36,230 nt of DNA. It comes from an uncultured bacterium. Its GTDB lineage: Bacteria > Verrucomicrobiota > Kiritimatiellia > CAIQIC01 > Lenti-01. Made by a program: the position numbers and the translations under genes. A model generated the notes under the pieces. It did no database searches. It was not told the origin of the DNA and worked only from the letters and a program-made list of their open reading frames with translations. Positions within the stretch are counted from its first letter, which is position 1. Every line of letters starts with the position of its first letter. Of this stretch, positions 23,901-31,515 are shown piece by piece. Location: NCBI GenBank assembly GCA_902766695.1, contig CACXEY010000275.1, forward strand, positions 1 to 36,230, read 5' to 3'.

Positions 23901-25497
23901 GAGCTTCATCTTCGGCGTCATCCCCCTCGTCTTCGCCTCCGGCGCCGGCTGCAACAGCCGAATCGCCATCGGCGTCACCACCTGCGCCGGGATGCTCATG
24001 GCCACCTTCGTCGGCATCCTCCTGACCCCCGGCCTCTACGCCTTCTTCCAGACCCTCCGCGAAGGCGTCAAACACCTCATCCACATGAAAACCTCCGTCG
24101 AAATCGCCGCCGAACACCGCGCCGAAGAAGCCGCCCGCGCCAAAGCCCGCGCCGCCGCCGCCGCCAAGACCCTCGCCCTCCTGCTGATTGCCGGCATCAC
24201 CGCCATCCTCGCCACCGGCTGCGGAACCATCCGCATGGCCCGCGACGCCCAGGCCACCGACACCGAACGCACCCTCCTCTGGACCGAGACCCCCTTCGCC
24301 GAACAAACCCCCATCCCCGTCGAAGCCCTCGCCCAGTGGGCCCGCACCAACGTCCCCGCCGTCGTCCAGGCCCGCGAAGACGTCGTACAGGCCCAGATCG
24401 CCCTCCGCTCCATCAAAGCCTCCTACATCCCCGTCATCGACGGATCCATCGCATATACGTATGCCTCCGCCAACATCGACCCCCACGACACCTCCTGGGA
24501 CGGCGACGGCGCCTGGGACGGCAAACTCACCCTCAACTGGCTCCTCTTCGACTTCGGCCGCACCCCGGCCGCCACCCGGCAAGCCGTCGCCCGCCTCGCC
24601 GCCGCCGACCAAGCCGCGCGCGCCGCCGAACAGACCGCCGCCTACAACGTCCGCGCCGCCTGCTTCGAACTCCTGCGCAAGACCGAACTCCACGCCGTCG
24701 CCCAGGCCAACGCCGCCGCCTACAAAGACCACCTCGAACAGACCCAGCACCGCTACGACGTCGGCGCCGTCACCAGCTACGAAGTCTCCAAGGCCCGCGT
24801 CGATTCCGAGAACGCCCGCCTCGCCGAAATCGTCGCCGCGCACGGCGTCCAGACCGCCCGCGCCGGCCTCGCCCTCGCCCTGGGCCTCGCCGAAAACCCC
24901 GACATCGACCTCCAGCCCCTCGAAACCGCCCCCGACACCCGAACCCTCGACGACCTCTGGGCCATCGCCCAAACCAACGCTCCCGCGCTCGCCGCCCTGC
25001 GCGCCGCCGCCGACGCCGCCAAAAACTACGTCGACTGGACCATCTGCGACCTCTACCCCAAACTCTCCCTGACCCTCACCTTCGACGCCCAAGGCGACTC
25101 CACCCCGCTTTTGTGGAACTACGCCGCCGTCCCCGCCGCCGCCCAGACCCTCTTCGCCGGCCGCGCCAAGACCCGCCAGATCGAGACCGCCGTCTCCCAA
25201 CTCCGCGCCGCCCGCTCAAAGCTGGCCGCCGCCGAACAGACCCTCTACAACACCCTCCTGAACGCCACCCTTTCCGCCCAAAGCGCCCAGGACGCCCTCG
25301 ACGTCGCCCAAAGCGCCGCCGCCGCCGCCCAGGAAAACTTCGACATCGTCTCCAGCCGCTACGACGTCGGCAAAGCCAGCGTCCTCGAACGCACCGACGC
25401 CCAAGTCGCCCTTTCCCGCGCCCAAGCCGAAGTCGTCACCGCCCGCTACAACCTCCTCGACACCCGCATCCTCATCACCCGCCTCATCGGCGAGTGA
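20908..25497 (+). CDS. RND efflux pump fused to TolC-type outer-membrane channel
   Basis: 1529 residues in one open frame; ATG 20908 has AAGGAAAGG upstream. Residues 1 to about 1050 are a complete HAE1-type (AcrB-like) pump: MFSKIFIDRPRLAF start, LPVEEYPDIAPPQIYV, the porter domains, TM4 with VDDAIVVVEN (D406, D407) and TM10 with SAKNAILMVEF (K959), so the proton relay is intact. Residues 1060-1529 are a TolC-family channel: charged stretch, hydrophobic LALLLIAGITAILATGC with lipobox Cys 1105, then two OEP halves, each with RYDVG (QHRYDVGAVTSYE, SSRYDVGKASVLE). No stop or frameshift separates the two parts. No adaptor (HlyD/AcrA) gene is adjacent. If signal peptidase II cuts before Cys 1105, the channel would be released as a lipoprotein from a polyprotein. 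Start at Met 1060 by internal initiation is the alternative. Confidence 0.92.
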   Translation: MFSKIFIDRPRLAFVCSIVLMLAGAICVTKLPVEEYPDIAPPQIYVMCNYPGATSQTVLDTVGTAIESEINGVDGLLYYSANAEDNGNFFAQVYFQPGTDTDIAMVNVQNAVKRAEPSLPEEVTRQGVRVNKQSSDILGVYAFMTDGSHMSSMELNNYVSKNIADALSRVDGVGSITGMGDTYAMRIWLDPVRMDGLGVTVAEVNAAVASQNLQATAGSVGGERANPYVQYRISTMGRLQTPEQFENIVVRTDAAGNVLRIRDIGRAELGAEMTSFIGEFNGRGAVAMLVYRDTGANAVGTSARVKAELERWRERLPEGVDFQLTYDPSQSVIVSLKETAFTLVLTLCLVILITYLFLQDWRATIVPAVAIPVSLLGAFPFVYALGFSLNTLTLFGLVLVIGSLVDDAIVVVENCQSLMQREKLSARAAAIKCMEQITGAIIATTLVTVACYVPLAFYGGMVGTIYVQFAVTMCVSLCISTFVAMTLSPALCSLVLRPPREKPAKIFAPFNLLVDGSRKFSNVFVGFLVRRSVFAVAILALFVAGIWGVSKLVPGSFLPEEDKGIVFCDIGLPEGASLERTMDSVRAFRDKTAMVPEVDRTMAIAGFGMINGAGESSGMLMAGLKHWDDRAGKGQDAASLKNKLMGLGMTPVGSDPDSLAAQTDSRVICFTPPAIQGLGMTGGLSLYLASDGSLSSSELAAAADKLAVDIQQLTDSKGRKLAASANNSFVANTPKLYLDVDREKAISLGINISQLFFTLQSQLASYYINDFNMMGEAFYVKMQSEQTSRTSEESVLALQIPTASGGSVPLSTIATLRHEKSSRVLQRYNKMNAAKLTAQCAPGVPTKTLMDAIETIPLPKGCSIEWTDMSFQEKQNQGQIVSLMALALLFAFLFLVAQYESWSIPVPVMLTVATATFGAMLGIWACSGSWGLAHGFGSAGSLSIYAQLGLVMLIGLSAKNAILMVEFSKQEREAGQPIPEAARNGFNMRYRAVLMTAWSFIFGVIPLVFASGAGCNSRIAIGVTTCAGMLMATFVGILLTPGLYAFFQTLREGVKHLIHMKTSVEIAAEHRAEEAARAKARAAAAAKTLALLLIAGITAILATGCGTIRMARDAQATDTERTLLWTETPFAEQTPIPVEALAQWARTNVPAVVQAREDVVQAQIALRSIKASYIPVIDGSIAYTYASANIDPHDTSWDGDGAWDGKLTLNWLLFDFGRTPAATRQAVARLAAADQAARAAEQTAAYNVRAACFELLRKTELHAVAQANAAAYKDHLEQTQHRYDVGAVTSYEVSKARVDSENARLAEIVAAHGVQTARAGLALALGLAENPDIDLQPLETAPDTRTLDDLWAIAQTNAPALAALRAAADAAKNYVDWTICDLYPKLSLTLTFDAQGDSTPLLWNYAAVPAAAQTLFAGRAKTRQIETAVSQLRAARSKLAAAEQTLYNTLLNATLSAQSAQDALDVAQSAAAAAQENFDIVSSRYDVGKASVLERTDAQVALSRAQAEVVTARYNLLDTRILITRLIGE

Positions 25498-25540
25498 CCT
25501 GGCGTCCTTTTTCCCATCCCCTCAGCATCCCGGTCCTGCC

Positions 25541-25562
25541 GGGGGCCGCGCCGTCGGCCCCC
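25541..25562 (+). terminator. Hairpin after the RND-channel gene
   Basis: GGGGGCCG-CGCCGT-CGGCCCCC, perfect 8-bp stem 44 nt after the stop, followed by a pyrimidine-rich strand without a pure T run. The gap 25498-25944 has no gene; it holds this hairpin, C-rich sequence and the repeats listed next. Confidence 0.55.
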
Positions 25563-25700
25563 TCTCCCGTCCTCCCTCCCCCCCTCCTCCCCCGAAAAAC
25601 CTTGCCCCCACCCACACTCCCGCCCATGCCCCCGCCCGCGCCCACCCTCCTCGACACTTCCGCCGAAGCCCTCCTCCCCGGCCTTTTCCTTCGCTATTCC

Positions 25701-25725
25701 GTAACATTCGGCCTGGCCCTTTTTT
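25701..25725 (+). repeat. Short repeat flanking HEAT gene 3, left part
   Basis: GTAACATTCGG followed by CTGGCCC and a T run, matching 27191-27216. The partner half AACCGACCACTTG is at 25911-25923. In the copy at 27191-27238 both halves are continuous, so the 153-nt repeat (25726-25878) seems to interrupt this one. Confidence 0.6.
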
Positions 25726-25878
25726 CCAAGCCCGCCCCCGGCTTGTCAACCGCAAACTGCCGCAACTTGAAGCAATCCGCCCTCTCCCGCGCCCAAGCCG
25801 AAGTCCTCCCCGCCCGCCACAACCTCCTCGGCACCCGCATCCTCATCACCTGCCCCATCGGCGAGTGACCCGCCGCGA
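25726..25878 (+). repeat. 153-nt composite direct repeat, left end of the accessory island
   Basis: About 95% identical to 34419-34572 (six mismatches and one indel by hand alignment). The first about 50 nt equal the sequence upstream of the two island surface-protein genes (also 31452-31502). Positions 25778-25868 repeat the last 91 nt of the RND-channel gene (25407-25497) with seven mismatches, down to the IGE-stop codons. The minus strand carries the -35-like TTGACA (25744-25749) but no -10. Confidence 0.85.
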
Positions 25879-25944
25879 TCATGGTTGTTGTACGTGCAAC
25901 TTTTCTCCCGAACCGACCACTTGTTCTGTAACGCCGCGTTCTGA

Positions 25945-27093
25945 TCATGGGACCGGGGCTTCTTCTGCATCTTTTTCGGCCATTCTGTTTTCGATGGCGG
26001 CAATGGCCTCTTCCATGCCTTTCCTTGCCAATGGGGCGGGAGCGTTGTCCTTGGCGGTTTCCAGCGCTCTCAAGGTCTTCTGCCCTCCACGCTCCCCCAG
26101 CAACATGATTCCTACGCCACGAACTTGGCTTGAAGAATGGGAGAGCATTGGAATCAAAGACTCCAAATCATCCTCTTGCCCCATGTCGGCCAAAGCCGAA
26201 GCCGTGTCAACAATCACGATTTCATCCGCTCTTGTTTCCCTCTGCAATCGCGAAACGAAATATTCCTTCAGCCGGACAACAACCCCTGACTTGTCCCCTT
26301 GCGACGATCTCAAAATGGCAAGTGCCGAACTGACAACATAGGGATCGTCGCACTCCCTGACGACTGCCAGCAAGCCTTCGTAGGCCGATTTGCCTTGTTC
26401 CACCAACCGACGGTGCGCCATGACCTGGTTCTCGTCCTCGCTGTCTATTCCTTTGGGCAACAGCGCCCAAACCTCGGCCGCGGTCATCTCGCTGTCCGTC
26501 TGTGCACATGGCGACACGGCAAGTGCGGGCGTTCCTTCGGCATGAGTCACATCTGGGAATGTCGCCGCTGGTTCTTCAGAAAACGGCATTGGCAGATTGG
26601 CAGCTTTCTTTTCCAGCCTGTCCGTGAAATGGCGGGCCACCGCTCGGACATCTTCGCTTGGATGGGACAACAAGGGCTGAAGAAGCTGCTTGTCGTTTTC
26701 ATTGCCTATGTCCGATATCGTCTTGGCCAACAACATGAGCATTCGTTCGTTTGGTGGATTGGTAAGCAGCTGTTTTTCCTGAAGTACTTTTCCCAATTCG
26801 GCAACCACCACCCGCTTGTCTCCCTTTGTTTCGCGCAACACCCCCAAAGCCCGGCTGGCAATGAGTGAATTGGTATTCGAACGCACGATATTCAGAAGCG
26901 CTCCGTAAATGGATTCGCCCTGCTCAACCAATTTCAAGTGATCCGCAATGTCGTTGTTGTCAAAGTCGGGGCCTTTCGGCAACAATGCAAGCACTTCGGC
27001 CGCAGTCATTCCGCCTTCAGCCATGGCGCATGGCACCAGCACCGCCACCATGGCCATAAAAGCCAACAGCAAATAATTACTTTTTATCGACAT
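25945..27093 (-). CDS. Exported HEAT-like protein 3 with two modules (immunity candidate)
   Basis: 382 residues. GAGGAG precedes the ATG at 27093. A Sec signal peptide (MSIKSNYLLLAFMAMVAVLV, ending about AMA) is followed by two copies of one module, about residues 30-170 and 205-382. Each has LLPKG..D.., a VEQG segment, a VR..... SLIAS/VVSSALAILR helix, GDK..VV..L, a LADMGQEDDLESLIPML helix and VRGVGIMLLGERGGQ. The helical-pair layout suits HEAT repeats. The tail is acidic and ends EEAPVP. The module matches the two genes upstream. Likely a periplasmic binding protein, possibly an inhibitor of the protease two genes further up. Visibly lower GC than the core genes. Confidence 0.75.
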   Translation of the reverse strand: MSIKSNYLLLAFMAMVAVLVPCAMAEGGMTAAEVLALLPKGPDFDNNDIADHLKLVEQGESIYGALLNIVRSNTNSLIASRALGVLRETKGDKRVVVAELGKVLQEKQLLTNPPNERMLMLLAKTISDIGNENDKQLLQPLLSHPSEDVRAVARHFTDRLEKKAANLPMPFSEEPAATFPDVTHAEGTPALAVSPCAQTDSEMTAAEVWALLPKGIDSEDENQVMAHRRLVEQGKSAYEGLLAVVRECDDPYVVSSALAILRSSQGDKSGVVVRLKEYFVSRLQRETRADEIVIVDTASALADMGQEDDLESLIPMLSHSSSQVRGVGIMLLGERGGQKTLRALETAKDNAPAPLARKGMEEAIAAIENRMAEKDAEEAPVP

Positions 27094-27190
27094 GTGAATC
27101 TCCTCTGATCTTTGTTTCTTCCGAATCCGACAATCTTCTCGATCCAGCGGCCCCGTTCGTTTCCGTGAACGTGAACATCAACCGCCATTT

Positions 27191-27238
27191 GTAACATTCG
27201 GGTCTGGCCCCTTTTTCGTTTTCCAAACCGACCACTTG
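27191..27238 (+). repeat. Short repeat between HEAT genes 2 and 3
   Basis: GTAACATTCGG...CTGGCCCCTTTTT then AACCGACCACTTG. Both halves recur on the other side of HEAT gene 3 (25701-25725 and 25911-25923), so the gene is bracketed by copies. Confidence 0.6.
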
Positions 27239-27259
27239 CCCCGTTGCGTCATGGCCCGG

Positions 27260-27907
27260 TCATGGGGCCTCCGGCATCTCCTCATCCTGCCCGGCAAGCC
27301 TGCTTGTGATACTTGTTACCGCCTTGTTCATTTCATCCAATACCAGATTGTTGGATTCACGGCTTTTCGCTTCTTCAAGTGCCTCAATGGCTTGTTGGTC
27401 TCCACGCTGCCCAAGATATTGCGCACCCAGATAGCGCACCCGCATGTTTGGGTGCTCAAGCATGGGCAACAGGACATCAATATCATCCTCCGTGCCAAAA
27501 TCTGCCAGGAATTGTGCAATGCTTGTCAGCAACCAATCATCTTGACCTTCGGAACGGCACAAACGCTCGCTGAAAAAAGGTTTCAGTTCGGCGACAATCC
27601 CGCTCTTGTCTCCAGTCGTTTCCCTCAAAATCGCCAAGGCACTCGTGGCCACCATCCAGTCGTCGCATTGCTTTACAATTGCCAACATGGCTTCATGGCA
27701 AGCCTCTCCTTCATCGACCAGTTTCTGGATTCTGTCATTGATTTGCTCGTCTTCGTAATCCAGCACCTTTGGGAGCATTTCCCATTCCGGGTAATTCCGG
27801 TAGGTCATTCCGGGCGGAGTTTCCGCAGATACGGACAACGTGTCCGCCACCATCAAGACGGCCGCCAAGAGTACAAACCACAGGGCAGTCTTGGATTCAT
27901 TGAACAT
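27260..27907 (-). CDS. Exported HEAT-like protein 2 (immunity candidate)
   Basis: 215 residues. ATG 27907 is preceded by AAAGGAG; an ATG at 27949 overlapping the previous stop is less likely. Signal peptide about residues 1-28 (ALWFVLLAAVLMVADT, ending SAE). The mature part is one module: YPEWEMLPK, LVDEGEACHEAMLAIVKQC, SALAILRETTGDKSGIVAEL, FGTEDDIDVLLPMLEHP and VRYLGAQYLGQRGDQQ, ending DEEMPEAP. Clear paralogue of its neighbours on both sides, so a product of tandem duplication. Acts outside the cytoplasmic membrane if exported. No enzyme motif is seen. Confidence 0.78.
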   Translation of the reverse strand: MFNESKTALWFVLLAAVLMVADTLSVSAETPPGMTYRNYPEWEMLPKVLDYEDEQINDRIQKLVDEGEACHEAMLAIVKQCDDWMVATSALAILRETTGDKSGIVAELKPFFSERLCRSEGQDDWLLTSIAQFLADFGTEDDIDVLLPMLEHPNMRVRYLGAQYLGQRGDQQAIEALEEAKSRESNNLVLDEMNKAVTSITSRLAGQDEEMPEAP

Positions 27908-27945
27908 GTTATTCTCCTTTCTCCCCGCTGGTGTGGCGTGTAGTG

Positions 27946-28599
27946 TCAAGGTCCAGTCATGGGGAGAGGGGAAGATTCGTCGGCATTCTGCACGGCAAGT
28001 CTGGATTCGATGGAAGCAATGGCTTTGCCGATTTCTTCGTTCACCCGCTTGTTGGCATCACGTCCTTGTACCTGTTCCAAGGCCTCCAATGCGCGCTGGC
28101 CGCCACGTCGGCCAAGATAACGTGCCCCCATGACACGCAAGCGTATATCGGGGTTTGTCAGCATCGGCACCAACACATCCATGTCGCTTTCCGTTCCAAT
28201 GTCCGCAATTGCCGCGGCGATACCGTCAACAATCCACGATTCGTCTCCAGTGGCTGGCGGAAAACGCTGTTCGAAAATCCGTTTCAACTCCGCAACAACG
28301 GGCCGTTTGTCGCCTGCCGATTCTCTCAAAGTCGCCAATGCGCGACTTGCAATCATGGAGTCATCGCACTCCCTGACGACTGCCAGCATGGCTTCATTGG
28401 CCGCCGGTCCTTCATCGACCAATTGACGAATGGCAGCAATATCGTCTTCGTCATCGAAATCGATTCCCTTGGGCAAAAGATTCCATTCTGGATAGTCCAT
28501 ATATGTTTTTTGCCCATTGGATTCAGCCGTTGCCAGCAACACCAAGAAAAACAACATTCCGACTGAACAAACAAATCTGATTGGCAAGTTATTGTACAT
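27946..28599 (-). CDS. Exported HEAT-like protein 1 (immunity candidate)
   Basis: 217 residues. Its ATG (28597-28599) lies inside the last codons of the protease-tipped gene, an 11-nt overlap that ties its translation to that gene. Signal peptide about residues 1-26 (FVCSVGMLFFLVLLATAES). Mature part: DYPEWNLLPKGIDF, LVDEGPAANEAMLAVVREC, ASRALATLRESAGDKRPVV, IGTESDMDVLVPMLTNP, VMGARYLGRRGGQRALEAL. The DNA near 28365-28395 is almost identical to 26340-26375 in HEAT gene 3, so duplication is recent. Position directly after a secreted protease domain, export and copy number all suit an immunity protein; not proven. Confidence 0.78.
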   Translation of the reverse strand: MYNNLPIRFVCSVGMLFFLVLLATAESNGQKTYMDYPEWNLLPKGIDFDDEDDIAAIRQLVDEGPAANEAMLAVVRECDDSMIASRALATLRESAGDKRPVVAELKRIFEQRFPPATGDESWIVDGIAAAIADIGTESDMDVLVPMLTNPDIRLRVMGARYLGRRGGQRALEALEQVQGRDANKRVNEEIGKAIASIESRLAVQNADESSPLPMTGP

Positions 28600-31402
28600 G
28601 CTGTGTATTATCCTTGATTGTAGTTTCTTCCTCTTCCACAAAACGCCTTGTCCCCGTAACTCCATACCGTGTGCTTCGATACATAACCCGCCAGCCATCC
28701 GAGACATGCCCGGCATTCGTCAACAAATGACCAAGCTCGTGGGCAATGGAACCTCCTGCACTTTCATCATAATTATTCGCGTTCAGAAAGATGTTATACA
28801 GGTAATTTGTGTCAGCCGGACTCTTGAAACCAAAAGCGGCAACAGCCATGCCGCCAAGTTCCCGTTCGCCTGCCCAAAGATGGTTCGCAATAATCAGATG
28901 TATGTCATCCAAAGTATTTGTAGTCCCGACCCCTTCGATGACGGCTTTTGCCTCTGGGGCTAGTGTTGTTGCAGTATACGTTGGACGCAGCGTAAGCCCG
29001 TCAAACAAATCGACGCCAACTGGAGGCTCACAAATGACGGGGGTATCCCATTCAAGACAGATTCCCATCTGTGCATATCTCTTTCGTGCAATTCGCAAGA
29101 AATCAGCAATTCTATCTGCAGTGAGTACAACATAATTGCTGCTGGTCAACGATGGATCATGCAAAAAAACTGGGATAATATGGACCGTTTTTTCCGATGG
29201 AACAGTAATCTCAGCATCCATCCATGTTCCCTCCTCCGGTTCGTATTGCACAAGAACACGCCCGTCCAGTGCAATTTTGTGAGTCTGATCATTGAAATAA
29301 TCATCCGGCGGAATTGGGCCGTTGTATCCATCGTCAATTTCATCAGCGACAAGAAGTTGGTTTGTGGAAAGGAATATCCCTGAATTGATTGGTTGTTCAA
29401 TCAACTCTATCAACGTCATGTCATCACATAGGTCGGTATCTTCGGAACTAGTACCCAAATCTAAGTAGACAGGTCCAGCTCCCATCTTGCTTGCATCAAT
29501 TACCCGCACCATGAAACGATCGGAATCAAGATCAATGAAGTTGTCTTTCAGAAACCAATTCGTAGTGATGGTAATTTCGACATCGATAGGGTTCGTTGTC
29601 ACCACGATGTTCGTTTCGATAACGGTATTGAACGCATTTTCCCACTTCCCGATTTTCAGCTCTGACGCCGGCAAGCTGCTGCCTCCGGCAAGGAAATCGA
29701 TCTGCACCACCGTCACGGCTTGTGTCGCGGTGCATCCGGCGCAGTCCGTGGCCGTCACGACCGTCACGCCGGGTGCCAGCCCCGTCAGCACTCCGTTCCC
29801 GTCGATGCCCGCGACTCCATCGTCGGGCACCGTCCATTCGTAAGGGCCGCCACCTTCCTGCGAGGCCATCATCTGGATGGTTTTTCCGACCTGCACATAC
29901 GACGGCCCCGTCACCGCCGAGACGTGCGGGCCGAGGTTGGTCGCGTACATGATTTCCGCGAAGGCATCCGAGTGCCATTTGTGCCCACCCGTGTCGTACG
30001 TGAGCTCCACCGTGCTGCCCTCGAGAATCAGGCAGTTCAGCACGGCCGAGGTCGCCACCATCAGGCAGTACTCTTCCGTCGGGCCGTCCGGAATGCCGTC
30101 ATGGCTGGAAAAGCAGTCGTAGTTCGTGTCGGCCGTGAACGTCACGACATCGAATCCGGCATCCACGTCTTCGACGTTGCCGTCGATTTGCAGTGCGATG
30201 TGGTATCCGCTGTCGAACATGTTGTCCACCTCCAGCTGGGCGGTCTCGACTTGATGGGTGTCATTGGAGCCTCCGCAATCCAGCGAGTCCTCCACTTGCG
30301 CACGGAGACCGTGCCAGTTGGTCGTCACCGAGCGGGAGTTCGTCGTGACGGTGCAGCTGACATGCGTCAAGCGGTACGCCAATTCCGCGCCGGTCCACAA
30401 CGGGTCGTCCATGGGGGCGTCCATGGACAGCTCCAAGCCGTCATCGAAGCCGTCCCCGTCCGTGTCTTCGTCCCCCGGATTCGTGTGGTACACGAACGAC
30501 TCCCAGCCGTCGTTCAGCCCGTCCCCGTCCGTGTCCTGGGCCACGACCGCCGCGTAGAAACGGAGCCGGGACAGCTCCTCGGAGAACCCAGAATCCTCGA
30601 ACTCCGCCACCCCGTTGCTGATGGGCACCGTGCCGCGCTGTTCCCAGTCGCTCTCCATCCCGTTGAACGGTAAGCCGACCGAAGTCCAGACGGTGTTCGT
30701 GTCGGTGACAACCTGGTTCTCGTCGTTCGTCCACGTCGCCACCACAAGGGACGAAGTACAGGCCACCGCGTAGGCGAAAATGTCCACGTTCGTGTCAATC
30801 TCGTACGCCAGCTCCAGCCGGAAGGTGCCGTTCGTCGTCCACTCGTGCGCCGTGAAGCGCAATCCATTCGTCGGTGTCGTCCGCATCGGGGGCGCGGGCG
30901 TCCTGACAACGGTGTCCGTCATGGCCGCCACCGCATCCCGCACGCCCTCGTAGGCCGCCCAGCCCTCCTCAGCCACCAGGCCACCCGTCAGCACCACGTC
31001 CGCCGATTCCGGGCGGGCGAAGTCCGTCCAGCCGCGCCACAGCACCGCCCCGTCGCCGTCCTTCACGACCGTCAACCCGGCATCCTGCGACACCTCGATT
31101 GGGACCACCCACGCCCCGTATTCCCGGTCGGCAGCCGCGGCCTCCCAGCTCGCGCCGAACTCCTCCCATGCCGCCGGCCATGTCCCGACGTCCTGCACCA
31201 GCGCCACGTCCGGCGGCGTGATGCGCCGGTACATGTTCCGCAGGATTTCCGCCCGGTCCGCCAAGTCCTCCTCACCCAGCACCACGGCGTCGTCCGGCTC
31301 CTCCGCAGGGGACCCGGCCTCCCCCGTGCCCGTTGCCAGCGCGGCCGCGCCGGCCAGGAGCGCGGCAACTCCAAGGCAAACCGCCCAAACGTGTTTCTTC
31401 AT
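28589..31402 (-). CDS. Exported TSP3 protein with C-terminal zincin protease domain (polymorphic toxin-like, P1)
   Basis: 937 residues. ATG 31402 has GGAAAGG 6 nt upstream. Signal peptide about 1-25 (KKHVWAVCLGVAALLAGAA). Residues to about 320 are nearly the same as in the gene at 34369 and end in TSP3 calcium repeats (DTDGDGLNDGWESF, DTDGDGFDDGLE). After that the two differ completely. P1 continues with beta-rich regions, a Big2/Ig-like domain (about 490-568, VQVGKTIQM...LAPGVTVVTA) and a C-terminal domain with IAHELGHLLTNAGH (H888, E889, H892, third His 899) and a following VMY that could be the Met-turn. This is a zincin metalloprotease site, with one residue more between the second and third His than in metzincins. 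GC falls clearly below about 29650. Followed by three HEAT-like genes. Confidence 0.85.
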   Translation of the reverse strand: MKKHVWAVCLGVAALLAGAAALATGTGEAGSPAEEPDDAVVLGEEDLADRAEILRNMYRRITPPDVALVQDVGTWPAAWEEFGASWEAAAADREYGAWVVPIEVSQDAGLTVVKDGDGAVLWRGWTDFARPESADVVLTGGLVAEEGWAAYEGVRDAVAAMTDTVVRTPAPPMRTTPTNGLRFTAHEWTTNGTFRLELAYEIDTNVDIFAYAVACTSSLVVATWTNDENQVVTDTNTVWTSVGLPFNGMESDWEQRGTVPISNGVAEFEDSGFSEELSRLRFYAAVVAQDTDGDGLNDGWESFVYHTNPGDEDTDGDGFDDGLELSMDAPMDDPLWTGAELAYRLTHVSCTVTTNSRSVTTNWHGLRAQVEDSLDCGGSNDTHQVETAQLEVDNMFDSGYHIALQIDGNVEDVDAGFDVVTFTADTNYDCFSSHDGIPDGPTEEYCLMVATSAVLNCLILEGSTVELTYDTGGHKWHSDAFAEIMYATNLGPHVSAVTGPSYVQVGKTIQMMASQEGGGPYEWTVPDDGVAGIDGNGVLTGLAPGVTVVTATDCAGCTATQAVTVVQIDFLAGGSSLPASELKIGKWENAFNTVIETNIVVTTNPIDVEITITTNWFLKDNFIDLDSDRFMVRVIDASKMGAGPVYLDLGTSSEDTDLCDDMTLIELIEQPINSGIFLSTNQLLVADEIDDGYNGPIPPDDYFNDQTHKIALDGRVLVQYEPEEGTWMDAEITVPSEKTVHIIPVFLHDPSLTSSNYVVLTADRIADFLRIARKRYAQMGICLEWDTPVICEPPVGVDLFDGLTLRPTYTATTLAPEAKAVIEGVGTTNTLDDIHLIIANHLWAGERELGGMAVAAFGFKSPADTNYLYNIFLNANNYDESAGGSIAHELGHLLTNAGHVSDGWRVMYRSTRYGVTGTRRFVEEEETTIKDNTQHVQ

Positions 31403-31451
31403 CTGCGCCTTTCCGGGCGGAACGCCAAGCTCCGCCTTTGCTCCCACCATC

Positions 31452-31502
31452 CCAAGCCCGCCCCCGGCCTGTCAACCGCAAACTGCCAGAACTTGAAGCA
31501 AA
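31452..31502 (-). promoter_or_regulatory. Upstream repeat of P1 with promoter-like boxes
   Basis: A 51-nt copy of the sequence upstream of P2 (34419-34469), two mismatches. On the minus strand TTGACA (31470-31475), 18-nt spacer, GATGGT (31446-31451), about 45 nt before the ATG. The similarity fades near 31503, 13 nt before the neighbouring gene's stop. Confidence 0.55.
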
Positions 31503-31515
31503 TCGCCATCTGGCT

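Noticed and set aside
20902-25200. Very long minus-strand open frame opposite the RND-channel gene
   Set aside because: Gly/Asp/Val-rich low-complexity translation, the normal shadow of a GC-rich gene read backwards; the plus strand has an unmistakable RND and TolC product.
20655-25868. 1737-codon plus-strand frame overlapping the RND gene and running into the repeated gene tail
   Set aside because: Arg/His/Pro-rich shadow in another frame. Only its last 30 codons look like protein, and they are the duplicated end of the RND-channel gene.
28727-28741. Calling the P1 tip a true metzincin
   Set aside because: HExxH is followed by the third His after six residues rather than five, and the Met-turn is only suggested, so only zincin is claimed.
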